Below the pieces are notes generated by a model. That model was given only the letters and a program-made list of their open reading frames with translations, was not told where the DNA came from and did not search any database. A stretch of 64,000 bases of DNA from Gymnogyps californianus (Eukaryota; Chordata; Aves; Accipitriformes; Cathartidae), in contig NC_059471.1 of NCBI RefSeq assembly GCF_018139145.2, forward strand, positions 65,854,020 through 65,918,019. Reading direction: 5' to 3'. This document shows, piece after piece, positions 34,501 to 46,690 of the stretch; the stretch's first letter is position 1, and each line of letters begins with the position of its first letter. The position numbers and the translations under genes were made by a program.

Positions 34501-37199
34501 CAACCAGTTTGGATACCTTTTGCCAACCTGTTTGGTTTCTGCCTTCATTTGCTGTAAACACTATGATCTACGCCCTGAAGAGTTTTTCAAGCTCTAGGTA
34601 GCTCATAAAAAGAAAACATCTGGAAAAAAATGCCAGACTGCTGCACCTTAAGTTCCAGTTTTTTAAAAAATTAATCATAAGAGAGAAAGTCAGTGGGATT
34701 TAAGTTTTTACTAACAGAGCTATGGAAGGGACTTTGTTCCCACAGATTTTGCTCCCACAGGCCCCATGAATCTGGGCCTTAGACATCATTAAAACATTAT
34801 CCCTTTCCATTATCAGCATTTCATAGTTAAAAGACTGAATTGATTAGGAAGCTAATCAATTTGGGCGGCTCATGTTTATGGTGCATACTATTGTATTATA
34901 ATAGTGTAATTATAATGGTGTAATAAACAGTCTGTGAAAATAAGTGACAAATCTATGAAAATCAGTCATAACGTGGCATGTTAGAAACTAATATAATGAT
35001 ATAGGCACCAGCAGAAAACACTATATTGATAAAATCAGCAAAAACAAATGGAACCAGTTCATGTTATTTTGATCTCCAGAAAGCAAAGGTTTGAATTCTG
35101 AAGTATTATTGCTATAAAGGGAGTTGGAGCTCAGGCAGTTTAAAACCTAAGTGGGAATTTATTAGCAACAAAAATACATTTGCCACCTGTTATGCTAGGG
35201 ATGTGTTGATGTCAAGCATATGGTCCTTCCTAGCCTGTGAAAAAGCAGCAGCTGTTCCAACGTGTCCAGGCTGTAAGCTGAAAGGATGACAAAAAGCAGT
35301 GAAGAAACACCACTGCAGTAGTCCTTAGGCTTTCAAATCAAAGAGCCAGAAATAGAAGAGATAAGGCAAGTGCTAGATAAAGGTGAGACAGAATGCACAC
35401 ATGTCCTCAGCTTACAGAAGTACACATATACACGCACATGCATGTACTCATATAGACAGACATCCTCTCATGGGCTCAGAGATAAATCTATAAAGAGAGT
35501 TCAGGAGTCCTTAGATCTGTAAGACCTCTCAGATCTACTATGCTGAGCTGGGTTATATGGGCCTCTACCACGGGAATGTTTGATAGCTCAGAAGAGACAC
35601 GAATAAGCTACCTAAGGTCAGCATAGAGCCAGTATGGAAACACCACAGATGAGGTGAATCTCCCATTTTACCAAGTGTTGACCAAGGTGAGAAACAAGCA
35701 ACCCCTTCCACTCTCTGGGCATTCACAGCCCACCCCTGCTAAAGGTAGGCTCATAGGCTCATTTCCTTGCAGGTTCGTTTTTTGCCTTTTAAACCTGTCT
35801 GGCAGAGCCACTGCAATAAATTTTTTATACAATTGTTAGATAACTTTAAAACTCACCAAGGAAATTAGAAGTTAGCTTGGTGAATTTGAATCTCCTCACA
35901 AAGATTTATTCTAAGCATGGGTACATAGGACAGTCACCATCACTCAGGCTTAATTTGTGACCTTATTAACAAAGGAATGCAAAATTGATCGGAAGGGAGA
36001 AAAGTCATACCTACACGGGAGAAGGACTGCTGTCTAGCCATCACCTGAGAAGAAGGGGGATTCGAGTTCTGATCGGACCTCCTAGGCCCTTCTCTCCTAG
36101 GTTAAATGGAACTGACTTTGGATAATAAATATAATTCCTAGAGACCGGAAACACTATTAATGCTACCTCTAAACAACAAGGATATATCAAATCCTTCTGG
36201 GCCCCATGAAGAATGAAATCTTTACCTGAACAGCGGTGAGCTTCCTCTTCCTGACGACAAGAGCTTATAAGCCCATGGTTAGGACATGTAGGAGATGTAA
36301 ATTTGCATGGCCTCATGAAAGAAGATGGCAGTAGACCTCCATCTTCCATATGTGTAGTTTTTCTAGCTGGACAGCTGTTAAATGAAAAGAGGAGAGTGAC
36401 CGTATTTTAAAAGAAAAAGATGGGTGCAACTGCATTCAGTAGAGAGTGCACTCATATAAATGCATCCCAAAGATTTTGTTTCTGGACTCCAGCTGCAGTT
36501 AAGCATGTCCATGATATGCAGTTCTATTAAAAACAAGTAGCTTTGGCACATGTAAAGGTAAATTAGAAGTTTTAAAGACTATGTCAGCAGAATTTAGGTG
36601 CTTCCAAAGCCAAGAGGTAGCTCAGTCTGGGACTTCAGGATCATGACTCTTATGACAGGCACTTGCATACCACTGAGGTCCCATTTCCAGCACTTAAATC
36701 CTTCTTGAAACCCACATTTATGCTACCAAAAGTTAGGCAACTGACAAACATTTCTGAGTTACAAGCAGTCATATATGTTGGCTCTCTATTTATTTAATGG
36801 TGGCAGAAAGGAATATTTAGAGTGTGAGGTAGTTCATCTAGAATTCAGCCCTTCTAAAAATATTAGCTACCTAAAGTTAGATAGGAAACAAATCTCAGCT
36901 GGATAACAAATAGTTATCTAGGGAATGATGCTTATTCCTGTTGCTCCAGCTGTTGACTTTGGCAACATATTCCATTTATTAACAACACTTCACCTTGTAT
37001 TTTTGTTCAGTTTCATTTTCATTGTTTCCAACCATGTTTTTACTCTTATATTTATTAGTAGACCAAATTGTAGTGCAATTGCTTCTATCCTCACTACAAT
37101 TTTCCAGACCTCAAATTCCCCAGTAAGATCCACTTTCTTTCTCCTTCTCTGCGAAGACTGCAGGCAATTTTTTTTTGTTCTCTGACCTTTATGAATAAT
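31521..37199. other. Non-coding DNA, no gene seen
   Basis: Over 5 kb of AT-rich sequence with only short frames. A 14-bp tandem duplication lies at 34895-34922. A slightly CpG-richer patch near 35990-36300 contains two CCTAGG words but no recognised family. Confidence 0.5.
34895..34922 (+). repeat. Tandem duplication, 14 bp x 2
   Basis: ATTATAATAGTGTA followed by ATTATAATGGTGTA, one mismatch. Confidence 0.8.
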
Positions 37200-37720
37200 T
37201 AAGTTTGCTGTCTACCTGATTCTATTGTCCAGTTCACTTTGCCTCTGCTATTTTTATAAGGCATACAGAACTCCTTACAGTATTGCAAATGCAGCTTCAT
37301 TCATAAATCCCTTATGCAGGAGCTGGAATAACTTCATCTATGATATTATTGTTACCTCTCTGAATCAATGGTAACATTTTATATTCTGTTAACCACTGTC
37401 CTGAAGCTTTTTGATCTCAGTCTATCTCCAGATCCTGCTTCTACTCAGTATTTTGTACCATATGATTACATAGGGCATAAGCACCTTCTCATTTTGTGTC
37501 CCTAATCTCATTATCTTACACTTCTCTACATTTAATTGCATAAGGCACTTATCTTCCTTTGGGCACATTCTGTCAGAGTCGTCTTGACTTTTTTGCCCTT
37601 CTTCTTTCTATTGATTGCCCCTTCCTAGTATGTATCATCAACAAATTTCATTCCCCTGGTGTACATCCCTCCTCCCGGGTCAAAGCAAGTTCTAATACAG
37701 AGCTAAACGGTGCTGCAGAG
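37200..37720 (-). mobile_element. Old CR1 LINE relic: reverse-transcriptase domain
   Basis: Read on the minus strand, three CR1 ORF2 landmarks survive in the right order. KFVDDT (37632-37648) is the FADD-box active-site block with A changed to V. It is followed by LNVEKCKIMRLG (about 37505-37540), corresponding to the NKGKCKVLHLG block, and then LQYCKEFCMP (37260-37288), corresponding to LEYCVQFWAP. The 240-base distance between the last two blocks matches the family's spacing of roughly 80 residues. Stops and frameshifts interrupt the frame, and the ends are approximate. The piece lacks the CR1 3' end. Confidence 0.75.
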
Positions 37721-38484
37721 CAGTCTCCCTTTAGAACAAATTGTTACTCTTCCTACGTACCTTTCCCCTCTGGTCTCATAGCCACTCTTTAAGCACTTAC
37801 ATGTCTGCATTTATGGCACATTTAGTGACCTTCTAGCATAAATTTCAGTGCCGTACTAACTACAAAACTCTTCTCAAGTCCTTTTAACTCTTCTGGTTCC
37901 CTCTTCTTGATTGATCTGTGTATTATTGCTGGTTATCTTCAACACCACCTTTGGAAATTTAGGCTGTATTCTTCTCCAGCATCACTGTAATTGGGGTCAG
38001 CTCAGTGGAAATGAAGGCAGGAATATAGAAAGTAAGTCTGATTTGAAATGAGAAATGCACTAATGTGTCTGCAGCATATGCATGTTTATAATATATGAAC
38101 TGTACTACTGTTACACTCTATACAAAGACTTAAAACTAAATTAATATGATACAAATGGTTTATCAGCAGATTGGAATGTCAGTATTGTTCATGACTGGTT
38201 TTGGCTAATTAATACTTATTTGCCGATTTAGTAAAAGTCCTATAGGTTTTCCTTTATTTACCTTCACTTCATTATGTATTTTAAATATTTTGTTGTTTTA
38301 TCTCATTCAGAGATCTAGTTTTACAGACCTTTTGTAACTACCTCCCCTTGTTATATCATTACAGAGGCATTATCTGCAGCCACTCAGTAATTTGTCTTTA
38401 TACATCCAAAAATGCTTTTGTCAGCATTTATCTTTACATAACCAAAGAAGCTATTTTGCCTTCTTCCCACTCCTCAAAAACAAA

Positions 38485-38518
38485 CAAATAAATAAATAAA
38501 TGTATTAATAAATAAAAT
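38485..38518 (+). repeat. Interrupted (AAAT)n microsatellite
   Basis: AAATAAATAAATAAATG followed by TATTAATAAATAAAAT; AAAT units with one interruption. Confidence 0.85.
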
Positions 38519-38696
38519 GCTAAACTGTCATTCTCTTATTCTGGTGTTACACTAGAGTCTAAAAACTCTTTGAAATTGACAGTGTGGAATTAACCATTAT
38601 GTGAATTTTCTTTGGGGGGTGAATAGGGAAAACTCCATGAAAAGAGCTATTTTCTTGTAATAATTAACAATCATTTAACAATCTCATGGGTCCGGG

Positions 38697-38742
38697 CTCT
38701 CAGCTGATATAGATTGCTCTGCTGGTTTAAACCAGCTGAGAG
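38697..38742. repeat. Nested inverted repeats
   Basis: CTCTCAGCTG (38697-38706) and CAGCTGAGAG (38733-38742) are exact complements. Just inside the second arm and overlapping it is the perfect 14-bp palindrome CTGGTTTAAACCAG (38722-38735). The two structures are mutually exclusive as hairpins. CAGCTG words are E-boxes. Confidence 0.75.
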
Positions 38743-39938
38743 TCTGACACATCAACTCTTTCCTCTATTGCTTATTATTTTACATTGAATCAAAACTGCA
38801 TTTTACATTTGTGCAGTCAGAGGGAACTGGAGGGTTAGGAAAAGTGCAAATATTTAATTTTTATAGCTTCTCTTCTGGGTTTCCACATGACCCTTTCCCT
38901 TCTGTGTGTCTTTTAGATAGTTACTGCCAACAGGTATCTATCTTAGAGTCTTTATGTACTTACCAAACCAGATTGCCAAAGCCCTCATTGCTGTAATTCT
39001 TCTTTCTTTGAAGTGAGTAGAAATTTAACTATTGACTTTAGAATGAGTAGATTTAGGACAAAGCCAAGTACCTTAGGAAGTAGTTACTAGTATCAACACA
39101 TAAATTAATAAATAGGAAGTGATGAGGTTATACCCTTAGTTTTAATGCAGGGTACTATGAAAGCAGGTGTCTCCTATAATACAGACTCCAGGCAATGCAG
39201 AGGTCTTCTACACAAACAAGTTCCCTGAAACCCTTTTTTCTTTATTCAGTTTTCTGAATGCAGATGCAATAATCCAAACGATCCTACTTTTCATTATCAC
39301 AGGTCATATGTCAGTACTTTGAGGTCCACGAAATCCTGATGGCAGGATGAGAGGTCAGTTCAGTAGCTGCCTATTAAAGGCTACTCTGGTGCTTCAGTTT
39401 TCAAAGTATTGCTATCACAGATATCAGCAAATCTTCTTCAGTTATGGAAACGCTCTTTGTAAGCACTGATACAATCGGATTAAAATTTAAGCACTCATGT
39501 TGTAGGAGATAAAAAAAGATATTCAGGGACTTACCCTCTTTTCCTCTTCCCATTGCAAGGAACTGAGTCTGTAAGTTCACACTGTGCAGATAAATGTCAA
39601 CACTGCCAGATTTCCAATGCTCAGGGAAATTATAGTACATACACATTGAAAACCTCAATGTCTTTTTGAAAGCCTTTTCTAAAGCAAAATTACTTATAAA
39701 GTCACTTGTAATTTATAAATGTACAGACTAAGTTTCTATGAGTGCCCTCTCTTTTTGTGCTTATAGTAGCATATTGAAAGGTGCAAACAAACTATTTTCA
39801 AGGTATCACATGAGCTCTGGTTATCCGCTCTGCCTTCCCTATTAACTCCGAGGATTTTCATGGTTAAATAATTCCTGCACATATGTCATTTCACATAGTC
39901 CATGCTAGGGTTTGGCCCTGAAACTAAACATACCCAGG

Positions 39939-39988
39939 AGCAGCAGCAGCTGCATGAGGGAACCAAGGGAAGCTGTGTTGCTGCTGCT
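39939..39988. repeat. AGC/GCT hairpin
   Basis: AGCAGCAGCA at 39939-39948 pairs with TGCTGCTGCT at 39979-39988 across a 30-base loop. It may be chance triplet enrichment or a small expandable triplet site. Confidence 0.6.
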
Positions 39989-42900
39989 ATACACACAACT
40001 GGGAACGCTGCATCTGACATTGCTTATTGAGATCTGGGAGGAGGAAGACAATCAGTCCTGAGAGATCTTCCACCTGCCATGGCAATGCATGCCATAATAG
40101 AAACACCAACCTTTCCAGCCAGCTGATGGCAGATGATTTTTCCCTGTAAATGTAAATTTCTCTGAGTTAGCCCATGTCTGTCACTGCAGTGGTTTCTCTG
40201 AACACTGATTAAAGTCTGAGGGATACCAATTCAGGACTGATAGCTGCCCCTTCTGTAAATGTAGTCAATAAAGGAAAACATACAAACTAATGTAAATCCT
40301 CTGGTCTGTGCATGAGTAAGGCCACTGCAGCTTGGAGCCCCCTCCTTTGTAACAGCTTGTGAAAAGACAGGATTTAAGATCATTGCTTTTAGCAATTTCC
40401 TCTGAAAAAAAGATGCTTTTTCCTCTTGAAATTTTCTCTAATTAATCTTTATATCATAATTATATTGCTGGCTCAAATTTACAGGCTTAGACTGTAAATA
40501 ACAACTGTGAAAAAGAATTCAGGACTGGAATGAATGAGATATAAAGCTAATTCCTACCAGCCTTCATCTTGAGCGACACACTGCTTCTTGAAACAGACTG
40601 CATCCAGACTTATGCAGGAGAGCATGTCACTTTAGAGATACAACTGCATGCATATCATCCCGATTCCTGCACACTTAGCAGTTCACGAGTCTGGGGGACC
40701 ATGTCATGTTGGCCATGTTCTGGCACCGCATCACAGTGAAAGCTCTCTGTCCCAGCCACCTCCTGGCCGCTGCAGAAAGAAAACCTCCACCCTTAGCCAG
40801 GGCAGTAGCTCCAGCAGAGTCCAACTGATGCCTTGGTTTAGGTCCTTAGAAAACCAGCACCCCATGAGGTACCCTGGCAAGTCACTGTCAACACAGCTTA
40901 GAGACACCCTCCTTAGGAGCAGAGAGAAAGCTACTATTCAACATGAACAAAGATGGCAGATTTTGGCCCAAAGTCATGATATCAACATTGAATTCATAGA
41001 AAACGAGGGAAACCTGTTCCTTTATTAAAACTAACTTGCCAATAGTGAGACTAAGACTCCATACAATTAGTTCCTGAATCAAACTCCTCCAGCGTGTGGC
41101 TCACAACACAACCCCAGGGCTCCTGCCCTGGCCGGGGCAGCAGGTCACTCCAATCTGCAGGATACCAAAGCACAGGGGAGATTGGCAAGCTGTCTAGCGA
41201 TCAGAGCATGCTACTTATCCTCCGTGGTTCAAAGGATCCCTGCTAGAAAGCAAGCTTTTTGGCCACAGCCCAGCACCAAATCCCACAGCCTGACCGCCTG
41301 CTGAAGTATGATCTGATAGACTGGGTGTTCTGTGGAGGGAGAGAGAAAAGAAACTCTGCCGGCTTCATTCTGCAGCTGCAAAATCATTCCTCACCCTTGC
41401 ATTCCTGTGTGGGTAACCTGTCTGAAAGCTCACCATAAAAGGATGGAGAATTCACAAGAAATGAACAGACTGTGTCTTCTTTTCGCATATCTCCCAGGGC
41501 TCCACCCAGACTCACTGTGCCGCTTAATAGAAAGGAGTTAATCTGGGCTTGGCAAGGGGCTGCTTCAAATTACTGTCAACCTACTCCTAAAGCCAAGAAA
41601 AATCAAGTGACCAAATTGCAACTCTGAGTCGCAATTCATTCCCTAGATTGCTCCCAGACTGCTCACCTACGCAGTACCCCTTGATCATGATATCTCTTAC
41701 GGTTGCAGTCCGGTCCTCTACACTAAGAGAGAATCTCAGTGTGGTGTTGTCATTTATTTTCATAATCCTTTCTCCTCACATTAAAATGTCTCTTCAGGTG
41801 GATTTGCTCTGCCGTATCTGCATGCAAAATTTATAAGCATACAATAATGCTCCTACTTCCCAAGCTGTCAAAATGATAAGGCAGGACAAGAAATCCCCAA
41901 ACAAAATCCACATACTTTCAATGCATCATAGGGCCTCTAAAACAGCCTAAGCTCTTTTTCCCACCTTCTGCTTAGGTTCTGTTCAGGATTTACAGTTTTT
42001 TCTCTCACATCTGAGAGATTCAGACCTTCGCACCCCATTCATGTTTATGTTTAAGTGACTGAACAATGAGAACAAGAGTAAAAAAAATACATGTATGTTA
42101 TGGCAGATTGCAGTTCACATCTGTTTTTCTGGAGCATGCGGTAGTGTTTCTTACAGTTGAAAAAATAACACAAAGGAAGAATAAAATAAATGTGATAAAA
42201 GTCAGTTCAGCAACAGGCTGGTTTACATGGCTCTTCTGATTGTCCTGTTAGGCAGCATCTGAGACAGAGGTCTGAAAATCAGCAAGCCATGGAAGCCAGA
42301 GATCCAAGCTTGTTTTTTCATGGCAAGTCATTTGCCATGTATAATCTACAATAGCTTTAGATGACTCTTCATAGACACACTTCATAGGCAGGGGGTCAAA
42401 CACAGCTTCCTAGCAGGGGATTGGTGTTCTGCCCCAGTGATTGCTGACTATTTCTGCAGCAATAAAGGAGCTGGTCCTCAAAGCAAGCAATATTGCAGTC
42501 TATCAGAGATGGTCTTTTTATAGGATGACACCAGCTTTCCTGCTCCAGAGCATGACATGAGTCACATGGAGTATGGAGATGTCTGAGAGCGCAGGAACTG
42601 AAATAACTTTGGAGGATTGGTGGTGGAGCGCAGAAACCCGGCTTGGGGTGCAGCCTGAATCCATACCATCTTGTCAGGTTCAGACCCTGAAGCAAGGTGT
42701 CACCTTTTCAGCAGTGCCCACAGTTCCTTGTTGAGGGAAAAAGCTGGAAGCAAGTCCAAGAGCCAGCTAAACTGCTGCGTGGGCAGTCAGGTGACCATGG
42801 ATTGGAGCACGCTGGAAGTTAAGATGCTTAACACCAGAGATGGAACCCAGTGTAGATTCTTAAGAAGTGAATATTAATAGTTTCATCATCTTGCCAGGAC

Positions 42901-43495
42901 TAACTGAACTTAACTAAGAAATTTAAGTTTTGTTGTAGTTGACTTGGACTTCCTCATGAGTCAATGCAGAGACACAGGGACCTTTCTCTGGGAGTTGCTC
43001 AAACTCTTCTCTTATGACAGAGGAAGACTTCAGCCTCTGTTGACTAAAGTCCTGGTGCTGGCTCTCCAGTGGAGTGGCTCAGACTGGGTAGTATGAATCC
43101 TATTAATGCCTGAACACAGAACACAATTTTTGCAGGAGAAATATTTTCACAGGAGGCCTTCCTATTGATATCAGAGAACAAATCTTTGTATGAAGGAATG
43201 CATAAAAGGGAGGGACTTGAATGCTTAAGGAGCATTTTCCTAACAAAGTTTGGAACAGTGTCTGAAATTAGGAAAATGCGCATGGTATGACTTTCCAACT
43301 GAGTTTTGTTAGCCTGTGATCATTTTTCAGTTGCAACTTATTTTCTTATTATCCTTTTAAGCAGTTTTAGTTGAAAAGTAGTGTCACCTAATAGAAAGAA
43401 ATTGTTCCCTGAAAACTGGAGCATTTATTTCCAATGGATTTGTTTCCTTGTTAATTTACTTTTTGAATGAATTATACTAATAGATGCAGTTTACA

Positions 43496-43625
43496 AACAT
43501 TCTTTATAAACACCAGAGAATCCATACAGCAGAGATGTTACAAATGCTTAAAATGTGGAAAAGTTTGAGATTTCTCATTTGCGCCTTATTAAAAACCTGA
43601 AAATCCACACAGAACAGAAACCTTA
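43496..43625 (+). pseudogene. Fossil C2H2 zinc-finger array fragment
   Basis: At 43496-43527 the sequence encodes NILYKHQRIHT, the C-terminal helix, histidine pair and linker start of a Kruppel-type finger (canonical SxLxxHQRIHTGEKP). After a one-base shift, 43538-43561 reads YKCLKCGK, the knuckle of the next finger (YKCxxCGK). After another shift, 43588-43623 reads KNLKIHTEQKP, the next helix end plus linker (TGEKP as TEQKP). The second-histidine codons are 83 bases apart, where an intact array has 84. Stop codons and at least two frameshifts break it. It is the remnant of a duplicated or retroposed zinc-finger gene; the parent cannot be named. A possible third finger near 43635-43675 is too decayed to claim. 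Confidence 0.75.
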
Positions 43626-43858
43626 ACTGAGGAGCAGATTCTTTAGTGTCTGTTAATGGCTGAGCTCACATAGGAGCCTTTCCCTAGAGCGGACACAATG
43701 ACAAAATCATTCTTCTCTACTTGGCTACCTGTTTCCATACAACCTGTAGCTCTGAGATCTCTAATCTCTGCCAAATTTGATTAAAACTGACCAAGGTTTC
43801 AAAAGTCTTTAGGCAGACAGATACAGCTGTACAGAAATAGTTGCACATGTCTGCATGT

Positions 43859-43880
43859 GTACACACACACACACACACAA
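43859..43880 (+). repeat. (AC)n dinucleotide microsatellite
   Basis: About ten uninterrupted AC units immediately after a TGCATGTGT stretch. Confidence 0.92.
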
Positions 43881-45565
43881 ATGATATTCTGTGGAAGGAA
43901 AACCATTTCCAGCTTGAGCTTTAAATGTCATCTGCATTGTTATACCCAAATGGATATTATTTTGTAAATAATAGTGAAGAGAGGGAATTTTACAGTGGAA
44001 ATGTTTAAGGAAGATAGATCCAATAGCAGTGTTTAGAGAGCTGCCTGATTGCTTTTCACATTGTTGAAAGTTGAGATAGTCTTTGGGTACTTGGTGACCT
44101 GCCAGCTGGCATCTGTAACAGACAGTTGTTTGTTCATACCACTTCAGCAGCGTGCAACACTAGTTGGACCAGTACGAAGTATCTGGTCATGCAAGAAGTA
44201 ATGGACTTCTTTGTTTTAGATGTGTCACGTTGGCATTAAATTCTTACATTACACTCCACAGTAAGCTGATATGATAGAATGAAATATTTGTATTGAAGCA
44301 TGTGTAATAGAAGAAAAAAGAAGAGATGTATAATACATTAAAAGACAGATAACCTTTTGACTGTGGCTGTGAAGCTGAAGCATTACCTCCATGTCTGGAT
44401 GTGCTAGAATTATTTGCTTACACCTTTTTGCTTAGGTCAGCAGCTGGTAAAGGTCCTTGGGTGAAACAGGTGAAAACTCATTTGTTCTTTGAAAAGGCAT
44501 GTGTGGTTCATTCAGCTGGTTCAGATCAGAGTGACAATTAAAATACACTGTTATAATTTTGGAAGAGGAAGTTCCTTGAATATTTGCACACATTATACTT
44601 TTCCGGATGCATATCACTGAGCTGAGCAAGAGTGAACACAGGCACATCAGGGAGTGCTGTCTGTCTCGTTAGAGACTAATTCCATGGTATTGTAAACCAT
44701 TCCAGTGCCTCTCTATTACTGCAGAGCATCACCTCCTTTTTTTCCTTTCTTTCTTTTTTTTTTTGGAATAAGATTTTCGTAACTTTCTCATCCTGTTCTA
44801 TAACCTTGCTCTTGTAGGTCTTGATCTAATCACTAAACGTCCAGAAATAAAGGAGGATATTCTTCACTGAATCAGTATATATAAATATCAATGGTGTGAA
44901 TGCTAAAGGCTAAGTAAACAGGAGAACATCTAAGTTAAAGGCAATCTTTTTCACATGACCTATCCTAAAAAGCTGGCCCTGAGCTCTGAGTCACTGATGA
45001 AGAAACCAGAAGAAATGGAGGCGTATTAATAATATTTGTGCTATTTCACAGCCCAGTGCTTGTAGAGGCAACACAAAATTTAGTCTGACGTATGCAAACA
45101 GCTGTAAACTACTTCCAAGACAATTCTCTGGTCAATAACTTCACCCATGTAAGTTAGGAAAGAGATTTTTTTTATGGGAAGAAAGTCTACAGAATTGTGA
45201 AGAAGCCTCTTCTGTTGTTCTCCTTCTTGCTGTTGTTCTCCATTTTCTGTTATGTTTCCATATTTGCTTCTTCATGCTCCTGAAGTCCTGTAGCTACCCA
45301 TGCTACTGAAGCCCCATTTAGGAGTGGAGCACAAGCCTCAGAAAGTTCTGGCCAGGCTTCAGACCAGCCATTGAATCTGCCTCAGCAACTTTGGCCCCAT
45401 TTGGCCATTTCCTACAAGCCTCCTTCAAGCTTTAACTTCAAGTGTATCTACACTTACAATCATAATGCTGACAGCTCATTTGGACAAATCTAGATAGTTT
45501 TACATGTGTTGTTTTTGATAGTGGTAACACAGCTGTTGGAGCAGCTTAGGTTAAGGACTATTACT

Positions 45566-45583
45566 TGTTGCTGTTGCTGTTGC
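45566..45583 (+). repeat. Short (TTGCTG)n hexamer run
   Basis: Three tandem TTGCTG-type units. Confidence 0.75.
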
Positions 45584-46059
45584 TATTTGCTACAGATTCT
45601 TGAGGTTACCTGTGCAAGTCTCCATTTTCAGTGGTTTTGTTTGGCAGAGGTTGTTGGAAGTACTCTCAGGTTTTTTTTCCACTTGATGACTTCAAGAGAG
45701 AGTTTGTGTGTTGGTATCCAAAGTATATAATCCAAATATACATTCAGTGCTTCCATCTGATTTTGACAGAGCTTATAGCTGACAGATACTACCTGAGTTT
45801 CTCAGCTGGTGATAAAGTCTCTCCATCAAAGGCCAATAATTTAAAACAGACAATGCTTTTCAAAGATGCCTAGTTTCTTGTCTAATGCCGCAGTAGATCA
45901 TTATCTCCTGCTACCTCATATAGACATGTTTTGGTGCTATATATCTCTATTCCTGTAAACTGGTGAATTCAGCAAGTTCTGCCCTGTATATTTGATATTA
46001 CCCCTTTCTTGATCTCTGCTTTGACTAGTAACAGGTTGCCTAGATAAACACATCATTGC

Positions 46060-46690
46060 CTTCTCTGTATGGTGTTTCTTCTTGACACACGGGTTTCAAG
46101 GGTGCTTGCTTTGGTTTTGAAGCTCCGTAAGTCATTGCATCTTGCATAGTTTATTTGGATCTCAAATTGATACCAATTTCGTTGGTCTGTTGGGAAGATG
46201 AAAAGAGCAGAGGTTTGCATTATTCTGGGATTTTCTTGCTGTCTGGCAAATTTCATGTTCGTTGCACATTTCCATTTTAGAAGGAAAAGGTTACTTATGA
46301 GAACACGGTAAGACACAAAGCACAATGCGAGAGTCCCTTGGATTTGGGTTGATATGTTCCTCTCCCAAGCTTCCCTGCTGCTCGTTCCATTCTTTACTTG
46401 TCGCATCTACTTTGGCATTAATGTCACCAATCACAAAGTGTAAGTTGTGTTTTGGTATTCTGTCAATCACACTTTTGAGGCAATTGTAGAATTTGTCCTA
46501 GTCACTGTGTTCCTCTGTCAGAAAACATCTCTGTATGATTGACGTCTTTAGGAACCTGGTTTGGAATCTGGCATATATGATGTGCTGGCTGATAGCTCCC
46601 CAACCGAAGAATGATTTTTCCACAAAATCTGTCATGGTGAATGCTATCCAGTTTGCATGTTCCTTGTCACACAGATGGTTCAACTTTTAG
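46060..46690 (-). mobile_element. Relic of a non-CR1 LINE: AP-type endonuclease domain
   Basis: On the minus strand, starting near 46680, the text reads WIAFTMTDFVEKS, then QTRFLKTSIIQRCFLTEEHS, a stop, then after a frame change FYNCLKSVIDRIPKHNLHFV followed by IGDINAKV (about 46406-46440) and SKEWNEQQGSLGEEHINPN. This is the layout of the APE-like endonuclease of long LINEs whose blocks are (F)AI-TDLVEKL, ISAYAPT-, FY--L---I---P, (I/V)GD-NA-VG and G-HGLG---NPNG. The catalytic GD-N triplet is recognisable. CR1 endonuclease lacks this wording, so the element belongs to another clade (RTE-like is my best guess). Several stops and frameshifts show great age. Two open frames (46498-46683 and 46053-46406, minus) are its broken pieces. 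Confidence 0.6.

Larger units (their letters stand above)
37721..43480. other. Non-coding DNA, no gene seen
   Basis: No coding family was recognised. A 126-codon plus frame at 40648-41028 has no domain signature. A tRNA-like word set near 41195-41255 (GTGGTTCAAAGGATCC) was considered and not accepted. Small inverted repeats at 38697-38742 and 39939-39988 and a microsatellite at 38485-38518 are listed separately. Confidence 0.45.
43626..46050. other. Non-coding DNA, no gene seen
   Basis: No coding family was recognised. The frames at 45506-45730 and 45631-45873 overlap a TTGCTG hexamer run (45566-45583) and show no domain. The lower part may hold an unrecognisable downstream piece of the LINE relic at 46060-46690, but I could not identify RT motifs. 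Confidence 0.45.

Noticed and set aside
36893..36912. AATCTCAGCTGG word resembling miR-216
   Set aside because: The rest of the mature sequence does not follow and no stem is visible.
40648..41028. 126-codon plus-strand open frame
   Set aside because: The translation looks random, with no domain, start context or neighbouring exon support.
41195..41255. tRNA-like or tRNA-SINE-like words (TAGCGATCAGAGC ... GGTTCAAAGGATCC)
   Set aside because: The B-box is disrupted by extra bases and no cloverleaf can be drawn, so neither a tRNA nor a SINE head is supported.
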